DNA from: Odontesthes bonariensis
Lineage: Eukaryota; Chordata; Actinopteri; Atheriniformes; Atherinopsidae
Direction of reading: 5' to 3'
Length of the DNA stretch: 64,000 nucleotides
Assembly (NCBI RefSeq): GCF_027942865.1
Contig: NC_134515.1
Coordinates: 26,186,227-26,250,226, forward strand
Numbering within the stretch: the first letter of the stretch is position 1; the number at the start of each line of letters is the position of its first letter. A program made the translations under genes and the position numbers. Shown here in pieces: positions 1-11,712 of this stretch. The notes beneath the pieces are model-generated. The model did not search any database. It was given only the letters and a program-made list of their open reading frames with translations, and was not told where the DNA came from.

Positions 1-2700
1 TATTCTAGGTGCACTTTCAGGAATATACGGGATGTAGTGATTTGGAAATGACGTCTTCAGTCTGACTTTCCGAAGGCTGACTGATGTCCTGATCCTCCGG
101 ATACAGAGAAGTCCATTAAAAACCAAAACTGTTCTGTGTGCTATTAATATTGCAGTCCTCAATTTGTGAATGAGAGATGAGGGAATTTGGGCCGACCCAG
201 ATGAGTTTTTGAATGAGCGATGAGTGGTTGATCAGAAAGTCTGCCAGAACGAGGGCATACATTTAAAGACGGTGGGGGTTGCTCCTTTAATCTCTACTTC
301 CTGGAAGAGTCACAGCTTGACACTGAGACAGCGAGGCAACAACATCACCTGGCACACTACATCGAACTGACACACCCGCAGAAAAAAACACACACAGAGG
401 GGGGCACTCTGTTAGTGTGGGAACTCCCTCAATTCGAGCATTTCTATGTTTGTAAATGTTGTTTTTGAGGAAGTGTTTTCAATTACTGATTAAATATTTG
501 TCTTGGGCTGCATGGAGGTGTGGTGGTTTGTATTGTCACCTCACAATAAGAAGGTTCCTGCTTCAAACCTTGGCTGGGACCCTTCTGCTCTGAGTTTGCA
601 AGTTCCTCCTCGTGCATGCGTGGGTTCACACTGGATACTACGGCTACCTCCCACAGTTCAAACACGTGCCTGTTAGTTTCATTGATGATTTTAGATTGAC
701 TGCAGGAGTGAGTGTGAGCGTGCGTGGTTGTTTGTCTTGTTTGGCGCCTGTCCAGGGTGTTCCCTGCCACTGGGAATAAGCTGGAGCAGTAGAGAAGTTG
801 AATGAAATGGCAAACGTGCTTTCACCTTGTCAAATATGAGGTGAAGAAGGAGCTTTTTCCATTTGATGTCGTCATAAAGTGGATGTCTTTGGTTTGGACT
901 ATTTATCTGAAAAAGGAATATGGATCATTTGAAATTTCTCTCCTGTGATCAAAACTCCTAATTTCGCCTATTGCAGCTTCAAATTTGTTATGGTAGAAAA
1001 TGAACAACCTTTGGCCCTATTGATAGGTGAAACTCGAGATGCACTAAGTTATCTTGTCTTTATTAGCAGGCCAGAAACTGAATTCAGTTCTAACAAAAAT
1101 TTCAACTTTACCCTTTACCCTCTTTATCTTTGAGTTGCAAATTACAATTTCTTCCAAAAGCTTTTAACTGCAATTCGGACCATTTTGTTCCAACAGATGC
1201 CTGCTGTATTAACAGGTATAACCTGGTCTTTCATACAGTGATTCTTCGGGTTAGCATTTACCTTTATTTACTACATTTTATGTAGGTTTTTGGGTTTTTT
1301 TCTGGAAAGCTATGATAAAGATTTGTTTTTTTATAATAGAAAAGAACAATATTCATCATCGTTACATCGTCAATGCTACAGTGGGCGAGGAAGTTACATT
1401 CTGAGAAAAAAATCTTGTGTTATGTTCAATAAAAAAAAGAACTGTAAAAAACATTTAGCTCCACCTTGGCCGTGTAGTTGGATCAACCGCATGAGACTAC
1501 AGATGTTTGCTGTGAATTTTGCTTGCAGCGGATGACTTCTAAAAAAAATCTGATCAGATTTGGAATCAAGAAAGCACTTGTGAGGTTATCCCCGAATGCT
1601 ATTGTAAACATTCAGACACGATGCCTTGAATCGGCCCTGACAGAAGACAGCAACACAATGACTTGGGAGAGGTGGTCGCTTTTGTGCATCAGGAGCCACA
1701 AAGTAATGGGCAGATGTGAGGATATCAGAGGGTACAATTTCTTGCAAACTGTGTTTTTTTTTGTGTGTGTGTTTGCCTGTTTTTTCTTGATCAGTTATAT
1801 AAATCACAAATTCGTGGATCAGCACAGTTGAATAAGCTTGAGACTTTGTGGGTACATTTCCTTTTTTTAGTTAGATCCAGTGTTTGCATAGGTCAACTCA
1901 GACTACTGACTAACGGTCCGGAAAACTCATCTTCTGCTGCTCTGATTTTAATTATCATACATTTTTTGCATGTCCAATGGGTGGAATACCCCTTTAATTA
2001 GTCAATAGTTTCTGTCTGATTATGTTTTTCTTCCTTTTTGACACAACCTTCACTGGAGAAGACATCTAGCTATCACTTTGTGGTGTGCCGTGTGAACATG
2101 TTTCAGTTTATTTAGGGGGAGAAATCTGTTGCAGAAGAAGAAGTGATACTAGAACCAGCTAAAATGTTAACCTCCAGAGGTCTCAGGGCAGAACAGCTGC
2201 AGGAGTTGTTGTGCTTTGAGTCACTGACTGATTCACTTTTTTCAATTTTCAAATCCCACCTGAGGCCATTCTGATGGGTGTAAGAAATGGTTGCTGCTGT
2301 TCTGAATCCTCAGACTCTGTGTGTCTTTGACATGATCAGTGTGACTGCAGTCAGTTTAAAACACGTCTCGCTAACATGAGAGACTTTGATGTCATGAGCA
2401 AATAAAATGGGCTCCGGAGCTGACAGTGAATCATAGCAATCCCTCTCGTGAAAATTTTGAAAAACTGATTACTGATTACTTAAATGGCCCTTTTTACTGA
2501 TTTAAAACCTAGATCCTTTCAAATCAGTATTTTTGTGAATAGATGTGTGGTTATATACACAAAGCATTCATATAAAAAGTGCTACAAAGATAACGTTCCT
2601 AGATCTAGATTATGCTCGTTAGGGAAATTAGAAATGTTGTTCTCAGAGAGACTGTGATCTCTGTCCTGTTTTTACATCTGGAGAAAGACTTTTGAAGATA
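1..2700. other. Non-coding, probable intron or 5' flank of the RBM24/38-like gene
   Basis: No open frame here resembles a known protein and no RRM-domain exon was found. The stretch is A/T-rich single-copy-looking DNA with one SINE-like copy (about 500-780, listed separately). It lies upstream of a terminal exon on the plus strand, so intron of that gene is the most likely status. This is inferred from position only. Confidence 0.4.
500..785 (+). repeat. tRNA-like SINE copy (teleost family)
   Basis: The sequence reads as the widespread teleost repeat that starts with a tRNA-like head (a cacctcacaataagaaggtt segment followed by a degenerate B box near 560-575), continues through tgcatgcgtgggttc and ctcccacagttcaaacac, and ends in gcctgtccagggtgttccctgcc near 745-768. 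A diverged partial copy in the same orientation is at about 54,100-54,298. Family membership is from memory of the consensus; the exact family name was not determined. Confidence 0.6.
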
Positions 2701-3273
2701 TTAAAGGTAGGGTAGGAGATCCTGGATTTTGAGTCCAGCGAAGCTGCATTTTGAAAATACACAGGTAAAAAGTCCCAACCCTTTTCTTCACTTTCCCCCC
2801 GAAGGCACGCCTCTAGAGTACATGAACGCGCACGAGCACGAAGGTGCACGAGCGCTGTTCTGACAGCAAGCATCGATCGTTGCCGTATTTAGTATTTAGT
2901 ATTTAGTATTTAGTTTATGCTAACTATACGTTTAATAATGCTAGGTGCTAGCCAAGCTGGCTCTAGTTTAGCTTCCTGCCAAGCTTCTGGACGCGTAATT
3001 CGTTCACGGAGCAGGGTACGCGCACAGGGGGAAGGAGGGGGAGGGAGGAGCAGATTGCAGTTTGATAGACAGCATCAGTATCCAATCATTGTGAACGGTC
3101 CGTTCACAATGATTGGATACTGTTTTTCCTAGATTGTACGTTCTAGAGGCCACTAAAACTTTTCCTATTTGTGTCAAAACTTTTAATTAATTGGTTGCAA
3201 TGGGGGTGTGAAGAGTATTTCAAGCAATATGTAAAAAAATGTTCCAGAAAAAGATCCCCTACCCCGCCTTTAA
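2701..3273. mobile_element. TTAA-flanked MITE (piggyBac-like ends)
   Basis: The element begins TTAAAGGTAGGGTAGGAGATC at 2701 and ends GATCCCCTACCCCGCCTTTAA at 3273. These ends are inverted copies of each other with few mismatches and both carry TTAA, the target duplicated by piggyBac-type transposases. There is no transposase frame, so it is non-autonomous. Inside are a tandem tagtatt repeat (about 2888-2912) and a perfect 47-bp palindrome (3076-3122). Assignment to piggyBac rests only on the TTAA ends. Confidence 0.65.
3076..3122. repeat. Perfect 47-bp palindrome (23 + 1 + 23)
   Basis: Both arms read cagtatccaatcattgtgaa plus cgg toward a single central t, with no mismatch. Each arm contains a CCAAT motif. 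It lies inside the TTAA-flanked MITE and would form a cruciform or RNA hairpin. Confidence 0.9.
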
Positions 3274-6200
3274 CAGGAGATGGTCATGGCTGTTAACATT
3301 TTTTTTAAAACTGTTATATAATTCATAGACAAATACGTAAAATAGAGAGGAAACAGGAGATTTTAGCATGCCTGAAATCTCCTGTTTCTGTCTACAGTTT
3401 TGGAGTTGCTATTCGGTTGGACAGCGAGTCCAAAACTTTAGGATTCAGCACACAGTAGATCAGAGGAAATTGGCCCACAGAAAAGAACAGCTCTTTTTCT
3501 TTTTATTATTTAAAAAGAGAAAAAAGTAGTTTTAGGAAAAACAATTAGCTTTTTGATGTGTTTCTTATCACGCGCTTTCTTGGCAGTAACTTATAGTGGT
3601 AACATTTTAATCACCAAGAGCTGGTAGGAAGATTTTATTGAGGTGTCTCCGCCTTTTCTCTGCCTGTCGTTTAAGCTGAGCACACCAGCTGCTGGCCGTC
3701 CCTCCAAACTTAAACTACAGATATGGGTATCCTCTCTTCTCACGTGCAAATATAAAGAAAAGAAAAGAACATGGAACATGTTTTTTTTCCAAAAACGTCA
3801 AACTGTACTTTGAAACTAAGTCTGAGCCGATGTGTCTGCAGGTATCTTGGAGCTCCTGTCTTCGCTGCTTTGCTCCATGGGGGGGCTCCGGCGTTAGTCT
3901 GCTCAGACGAACACACACAGTCAACAGCAAATATCAAAGATAAACTCAAACAAAGCACAGCTCTGTCTGCTGCCTCTGCGTATTTGCTTAAAGTTTTAAG
4001 AGGACAGAGGACAGACTGATGCCAAATGTGGCTCTGAGGTACAGCTGAATCTGGATGGAATGGTGGGGGGTGGTGTGTGTGTGTGTGTGTTGGGGACGGG
4101 GCACGGGCATCTGTCGCCCGTGGCCGCCTGCTGTCTGTCTCCAGCACCCACGGTTGACGCATGTGCTTTGCAGGAGTTAATTAATTTTTTCTTCAAAAAG
4201 CTATGTGGTGTTTATTTCTTGAGAGAAAAGAATGGAGAGGAAGGAGATGGGTGTTTGTTTCGGTTCGTTTAAGGTGTTAAGGGGGGTGACGGGGGGGCAC
4301 TTCCTGTTGAAGTGGAGCAGAGTGGGGGAGGATGGGTTGCATCACAGACACACGGCACACCTGTGGCCGGGTGTAGCTGCGACAGTGTTCAGTGGAGCTT
4401 TGGGGGGGACATGATGGGAGGGATTGCCTAAATCGCCTGAAATAGGTTCATAATGAAATATGATGTGAAACATAAAGTGAATCATGAATCTGCCGATATG
4501 TCATCTCACTTTAATACATCCACATCCTCGACTGTCTTTTCTTTGTCTGTTTTTTTTCTTCCCTCTTCTGTTTCCTCTTTGCTTCTCCTCCGCCCACTCT
4601 AAATGATCTCTCTTTCTCTTGTCTCCCCTCTCCCAGCCCCCAGTTATCTCTCTGTCTGTTGGGGGCTTTCTGGTAGATGGCGAACCCTCAGGTGGATTTT
4701 TCTCTCATCCGGGGACCCAATTAGTACGGGCACTTCAGCTGGATGAAAGGCTTAATTTAAAAGAGAAGGGGGGGAAGCACATTGGCAGCTTTTCATCGTG
4801 AAAAAAGCTCCCATTTTGTTCAGCTCCCTTTTAAAAGATGACTCACATTTGGCTCTGAATTTTTTCCAGCTTTAAATTTCTGTTTTGTGTTGTGCATGTC
4901 GACGCTAAACCGAGCTGCTGCCTCTTTTGTTCTCTGTCCTGTCAGAGCAATGAAAGTATGTTGACAAATAAAATGTATGAAATGTAGATTGAGGGCAGAT
5001 TTTAACGAGCATTTCAGGCTAAATCTGCACTTCAGTATATATATCATGAGCCTGCAGGCACCTCAAAACAGAAACCTGCCAAACTGCAATGAGATGTAGG
5101 ATAATGAGGGAAAGACAGGAAGCAGGATGGAGGGCGTTTAGCTGTGATGTTTAGCAAACAGCTCAGAATTGGATAAAAGTTTATCTAAAATCAGCTTCTT
5201 TCTGTTTGGCTGTTTTTTGTTTGGATCACATGATCAATCACATGACTGCTTACGTCAGTTTACAATTAGTTAACTTCTGCGGTTTCTCGGTTGATAAATT
5301 GGTTCTGACGTGGAGAACTAATTTTGTCTCATAACTGAAAGTTGTTTTGGTTTGATATTTTGCTTAGACCGACATACGTGTCAGCTTTTTATTAAAGGAC
5401 GGTTGTCATTTGGAAAAATGCTAGCTGTTGTATTAAGCTAGCTGGCAAACTAACTTCAATTATTGGAGCTAGCTGGTGTGGTTTGAGATGAATTTTAAAG
5501 AAACTGAAGAGCATGCCCAAAAACATTACTACATTGTGCGTGCATCCAAAGAGCAAAAACATTGTTTTGCCGGTCGTGAGATAATAACAAACTTCCTGAA
5601 TAAACATGCATTTGCATTTTTCTTTTTGGTTGTCAGCTCAACTTTGTCATAGAATGCCATTTTAGAGACTTGAGTTCATATAGACTTTAATAAATTGTGA
5701 GTAGACCGTGTTTTTGAATGACCATGACCTGGTTTTTGAGATTTGCGTGGTGGCGTGCGTTTCACTGGGCTTAATAAAACAAGACGTGCCACATACAGGA
5801 ATGACAATTTCTATAAACCTAGTACATGTGATAGATACTTGGAAATTGATTTCAGATTTATCCAGGTTGCACACAGATGCATGGCTCAAAATACACATAA
5901 TTCACTGAATAGCATGCATATGAATTAGATGCATATATGTAGCTTCAAGAAAAAAAGTCTTTTGATAAGATCATTGTTTAGCATTTTGAGACATGAAGTG
6001 GCTCTGCAAATACTTCATCTGTCTATTGGATTATGAGGACTTAAGTCTGTTCTTTTAATGGCCTGGATCCACAATCTTCTTCTGTTCTTGGCAAAGGGAT
6101 GTGTTCCCCTCCTAATACTGAACAATTTACTGCCCTGTCATCTCTGCTCTGGAGCTCGGCTCTGCCAAACAGACCAGGATGTGCAATGCTGTCTGCTCCC

Positions 6201-9200
6201 TAGTTGTGCACGTGCCTTTGTGATTATGTTGCACAGAAACACGTCAGTTAAACCACCGTCAGAAATGCGAGCTAGTTTGACCATTTAACTTTGATTTAAT
6301 TCATTGAATTTGCAAAAACAATGTCCTCCACAGGTGAAAAGTGCCACTTTAAGCTCTGCGTCTCGAACCAACAGAGTCTTTCTCTTCGAACAAAGTATGC
6401 GTCTGCCTTCCACAAAATAACTGTAAGAGTTGTTGTATTGATAGCCAGAGCATGTAGCCATATTTACATGAGGTGAAGGTCCGTGCAACACTATTCTGGT
6501 CACATCCCAATACCCAGTTGCCCTTAAGAGTCCCCGTCATCACAGGATGGCTGAGCTGCTTGAAATGGAGAGGCCTAAGCTGGCTAAGTAGTTTGAAATC
6601 ATAGCTGCCTCGGGGTTACAGCCCATTACATCAATGAACACTTAAACTGCATTCACGTGTCATGGAAACAGGGTAGAACATCTTTATGAGGCGTGCACTG
6701 AACATGGCACAATCACGACAGATAGATTTCAAAACAGAACCACAACAGTGAGAGAGCTGCTGTGTGAACTGTTGTCATCCACAACACACAGTATCGCACA
6801 TATTGTGTCTGCTCTCTACGTTTTGATTTGCATGAGTAAACACTTGTTTTTGTTCCGTTTTGTTATTAAGATACCCGAAGAGTAATTCAGCGTCTGCTTT
6901 AAACTGATTGATATGCTCCCCTGATAAAAGTGATGAAAATGATGTAACATCCCATCAAATGCAAGTAGTGGCCTCAAGTTACCCTTCTTTTTTTTTCATG
7001 ACTATGAATGTACTTTGAAGGGGCGCGCCACCTCTGTGTCTGTCCAGCTGCCTTTTATGACGACGTCATAACCACCTTCAAATACAACTCAAGTTTTTTT
7101 GAGATTAAGACTCTTAAAGTCAATAGAAATTTGCCAAATGGCTTCAACTGAAAGACTTTTGCCTCAGAATTTAAAGATCCTATTTTAAGCATAACGCCTG
7201 GTTTCAGAGCAGAAATTTGTTGGAGTGCTTGTTGGATGTGAAACAATTGCATATCATATTGAAATGATTCAGATTCAAATCTCACTGACAGCTAAATTTA
7301 TCTATCTGTATGATTGACACTTCAAGCATGAACAATCTTAGACCCATTGGAATGATCGTGGCTCACTCTGGTGTTAAAATACTCTGTAAACCTGACAGTT
7401 ATTTCACATTTTCTCTGTATCACACAGCCCCGTTTGAATGAATGAAATCGGACATTAGAGCTGACATCAGAGCTGAGTGCCTTCAAGAGCGTGTGTTTGT
7501 CTCTTTGACGTACTCACTTTTTTCGCATCCCTCATCTGAACTATTAAAAGCGAGGCTGGCCTGGGGCATGAAGGATATGATGGCTGATCCTTCACCTCAC
7601 AGTATCTTTCACTCATCCAAGGAGGCCCGACTTTGACCTTCACCTCAGATGCTTTGTTGGGTTTTTTTTCTCTGTAGTCAGTGCATCTTATCTCTTTCAT
7701 CCGATGCCTGCTTTGAGGAAGGACAATGAGGGGGAGTGCAGCAGAGGAAGATGGCTGTGAGGGAGTAAAACCCAGAGAGGGGAGGGAGATCAGAGTCAGT
7801 GGAGGTTATTCTGCTCTCATGGGTCTGTTAGTGAGCATACACCCATGCATCTGCACCAATTAGCTCTGCCATGCTTGAACCCCCCCCTAATCACCACAGA
7901 CGCACACACATACATTTCCACATCCTCTTCCAAGCTGCTTAACTAACTACACACAACCTGTTAAGTGTGTATTACATTTCTTCCTTGCTTGTTCACTTTC
8001 TCTGGATGTGATGATTTCGACCGTGTGATTCAGTATGTGCTTTGCAATTTAGTGAATGCATATGTATATATATACATATATACTGTACATATATATACAA
8101 ATGTGTGTTTTATAGCCAGCAATGATGCCAGGCAATGGGAGGAGAGAGGCGAAGTGCAGCTCCCTCCCTCCACGCTGTCACATTGGATCAGTCAGGCCGG
8201 TGCACAAGCAAGAAGCAGCACACAGCCATGGGAATGACACTGCACTACACTTATGTGTAGGGGTCGAGAAGGCGATTTGTTTTGACTTCAAATGTAGATT
8301 CTGACTCAGTCACGCTCGCTTGGAGGGAACTCCCACAAACTATTTTCTCTATCAGCTACTTAAAGTTACTCAGTTGAACTTAGAGTGTTCATAGATACAA
8401 CATTTTGGTAAGGTGGTCTTTTTGATCACCTCTTTTCTCATCGGTTAAAAGTCTTTTTTCAACATGAATCAAATTTAGTTCAGGTCTACATGAAATTTGT
8501 GTGACAGTATTTGAATATTTGATCTTGTAAACTGAAAGTGTAACTTTTAGCCTTGTTTAACCCTTGTTTTTATTTTTTCCCGGTAGCTCTCAGGGGAGCT
8601 CTTCAGTCCATTTTTCCCCTTGGGGAGTCCCTTGAACTGTTTTTTCTGAACGTGTAGAAACCTTTAAGCTATAAGCTATTTTCAGGGCTTTAGCCCTTGC
8701 CAAACATGAAGCATGGTTGTGAGTGTACATGGCTATCTTGCTTTGTAGTCTGTGATTTGAATGCTGACCTTCCCCTTGTGCACCTGCCTTTTGACCTCTG
8801 GCCTTTAATAGAATGAAGTAAATACTAAAAAATTTCTTTATGGAAGTCATAAATTCATATTTCCTTATTTAATACTAGTGATCAAATTTTGTAACGATTG
8901 TATCCCTGTTAAAGAAAAAAAAAGTGCATGTGTAGTGTCCATAAAGAATCATTTCCACACTGAAACGTACAACAGAAAGAGAAGAGTTTCTACAAATTTT
9001 AACAAGAGAGGAGTTAGGGGTAGATAAGTTTCAAATCCACACGCAGGCTCTGGAAACACGCATCCTGCACATAGTGGCGTGTCTCCGTGTTGTGTATACA
9101 GCAGAGTGGGTGCAGACGGGTCCGGGCTCAGTGTTTGTTGTGAAAGCACACTTGATCCTTGCTGTGACTGTGTTTAGCTGTAAGCAGCAACAGGCTACCT

Positions 9201-10274
9201 GTCACTGGGCCGACCTGCTCGGACCCAATAACAAGTTTACTGTCAGACTAATGGGCTTTACTGACGGCACTGATTGGAGGAATGTAAATGTTAAACACAG
9301 TCGTGCTCTGCTGTTTGCATGGCTGCGTGACCAAATTCCTCTGACATGATCACTGTTGCTTTTTTGCCAGATGTAACTGAGGCAGTTCAGGTTAAGTGGG
9401 CAGCCTCAGGCAAGGGCATGACTGAATCCCCTCTCATTATTTAGTACAAATAATCTCTTACAATGCATCTGCTGTGGCAGTTTGTATATGTGAGTGTGTA
9501 GGTGTCCACTTCAGAGCACACAATTTGTGAGAAATTGATAAAAAAAATCCAATTATAATATAACAGATTGTGACTAAGAGGCATTTCATAAATGTGTCAT
9601 TTAGATCATTCTTTTTTTAATGTTTCTCAGGCAGTGTGCTAATTAAATTCAAACACATGGGAGATGATCTATTCTTAGGCTGATAATTGCATTTAAGGGA
9701 GGAGTTTAATTTTTCATCATTGCATTAAAGTAGATTTCCTATTTCTCTCAGTATATGTGTACATTTTATAAACTCGTATCTTATGTTTGCATCTGCCAGT
9801 GGACATCATAATAAGGAATGACATGGAAGACATAATGATTGTTCATTCAGGAAGATCTGGATGTTGGATACTGGAGTTTTTTTTCTTTTCTTTAAATTCC
9901 AAATACATGTACCGTCACAGATTCAACTTCAGTTCACTTGTAAACGTTATTGTTTTAATGTTTTTTAGTTCAGTTTCTTTGGCAACTCATTTCCTCTTTT
10001 TTTAAGCCATGAAGCAACATCTAGCTAATTTGGATAAAGCTATCATCTTTACTAATGTTTTTGGTGATTTCTGTCAGGCTACTTTCCATATTTCCATATT
10101 TGCCAATGATAAAGTAGAAGGTGGCATTGCATTTATTTATCTATAATCACACTGACAATGCTTTTTTCAAGGTTTGACCTACATTTATTTTTAGTTGTGT
10201 ATCTGTGAGTGTGTATTTACTTTTACCAAGTTGGCTTTCCATGATGTTCTAGCTTTGTTCCTCTGTCCCTTCAG
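3274..10274. other. Non-coding, probable last intron of the RBM24/38-like gene
   Basis: Seven kilobases without a recognisable exon. It holds short CA/TG and TA tracts (for example near 4070-4090 and 8062-8098) and AT-rich sequence. Stretches such as 4,640-4,760 look less degenerate than their surroundings and could be conserved non-coding sequence, but that cannot be told from one genome. The intron ends in a normal acceptor (ccttcag) at 10,274. Confidence 0.45.
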
Positions 10275-10626
10275 GTTCGCGCAGCAGTACGTCTACCCGC
10301 AGGCATTCCTCCAGCCCAGCCTCCTGCTGCAGTCACACCTCAGCCCTTCAGCGGCAGCACTCACCTCCCCTTACCTGGAATACAGCTCTGCCTACAGCCC
10401 CTATGTGCCAACAGGACTGGAGCAGTACCCCTACACCCCCTCACCATCACCCTCCACTGGCTACCTCAGCTATAGCTTTTCCCCCGGCACTCCGACGCCT
10501 ACTCTCACCACGTCTCCAACCCCTCCAGCTGCCATCCATCCTCCTCTAGCTGCTCTCACCGCTGTGTCTACCACTCCGCAGGCCTTCCTCCATTACCCTC
10601 TTCACCAGCCTGACCGCATGCAGTAA
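10275..10626 (+). CDS. RBM24/RBM38-type RNA-binding protein, terminal coding exon
   Basis: The exon follows a pyrimidine-rich acceptor ending at 10,274 and runs to TAA at 10,624-10,626, encoding the last ~117 residues. It reads FAQQYVYPQAFLQPS, SPYLEYSSAYSPY, LEQYPYTPSPS and ends HYPLHQPDRMQ. RBM24 and RBM38 share this layout after their single N-terminal RRM: a YVYPQAF/YIYPPAI-type start, SPYIEYT, YDQYPYAASP and the terminal DRMQ. QPDRMQ, as in RBM38, slightly favours RBM38 over RBM24 (QTDRMQ). The Ala-rich tract of tetrapod RBM24 is replaced here by Pro/Ser/Thr-rich sequence. The family binds U-rich 3' UTRs and introns to control mRNA stability and muscle splicing. The RRM exons must lie upstream of the window or in an unrecognised exon. 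The first base completes a codon begun in the previous exon. Confidence 0.75.
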
Positions 10627-11712
10627 GCAGCCCTGAAGAGGGCTGCGACTGCCAACCTGATGACTCAAAACATTGTGACTGTTGACCCGTGATATCATCA
10701 GGAAAAGACTGGATCACTGGAGGAGTGTAACGTTATAAAAAGGGCTTTTTGAAAGTACTCTAATTCCGGTTTTTATAGATTATTGTTGTAATAGAAAAAT
10801 GACCAATGATCATCTGCTATTGTCATCAGCATACACTCTGAATGTTTTCATAACTGATGGCAGTCAGGGACCGGAAATAGACAACTGGTAATCCTCTGGA
10901 TTTCTCTCTTACCACAATTTCTAGGCCAGAGCACATGGATAATGACAAAGAGAAATATGTCTGCTTGACATGATGCTGCAGCTGAAGTTTCTCCAGAGGA
11001 ACTGAGCTGAATGCTGGATTTCAGCCAAGTTCTTTTTTCTGAAACGCAGGCCCAATTACCTTCTCTTCAAGGTTACCTTTCTGTCTATGGCCATAGAGAT
11101 TTCTTTCTGTACCTGGTCTGTCATTTTCATTAGTCTCTCAAATTAACAAAATCTTTATTAAACTCCCTTTGTTCCTTTTATCACTGCTAAAAACTTGTTA
11201 TATGAGGACTATCACAGAATATGCAATTATGATAGCAAAGGATGAAAATTAATAGGATAGACAACACTGGATTTTTTGTTTATTGTATCGGTACTGCTAG
11301 AGCATTCCTCGGAGAACAACTCTGTCATCACGTAAAACTAAATAGTCATCACATGAAATTCCTGTAGCTGCTTTTTAGGCTGTCTTTACCTGCAAATTCT
11401 GGAGCAAAAACATCTTTTGGACTGTCTGTGAGTAATTCAGTTACATTGCTGTTGATACATATCAAGTAAATGTTCTTGGTTGTGTGTGAAGTGTGTGTGT
11501 GTGACTGTGTATGTTGGTGAGGAAGAAATAGAGCAATGCAGTAAAAGCCGGTATCAAGACAAATTGTTTTATTTTGTTCTTTTCCAGCTGCGGAATATAG
11601 TCAGATGCTTCGGCGACAATACTGGAGTCTCTTGGTGCTGTGGCAGGGGCACCAACCTTAGTAGTCTTAAACCAAGCCATACATCACATATTAAACAAAT
11701 ATGCAAAATAAA
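10627..11712 (+). other. Probable 3' UTR of the RBM24/38-like gene
   Basis: AT-rich sequence downstream of the TAA with no coding frame. A canonical AATAAA occurs at 11,707-11,712, giving a 3' UTR of about 1.1 kb if used. Usage is inferred. Confidence 0.4.

Noticed and set aside
3740-4162. 140-residue minus-strand frame
   Set aside because: Low-complexity Pro/His/Thr and Cys/Ser content from GT-rich DNA; no homology and no splice context.
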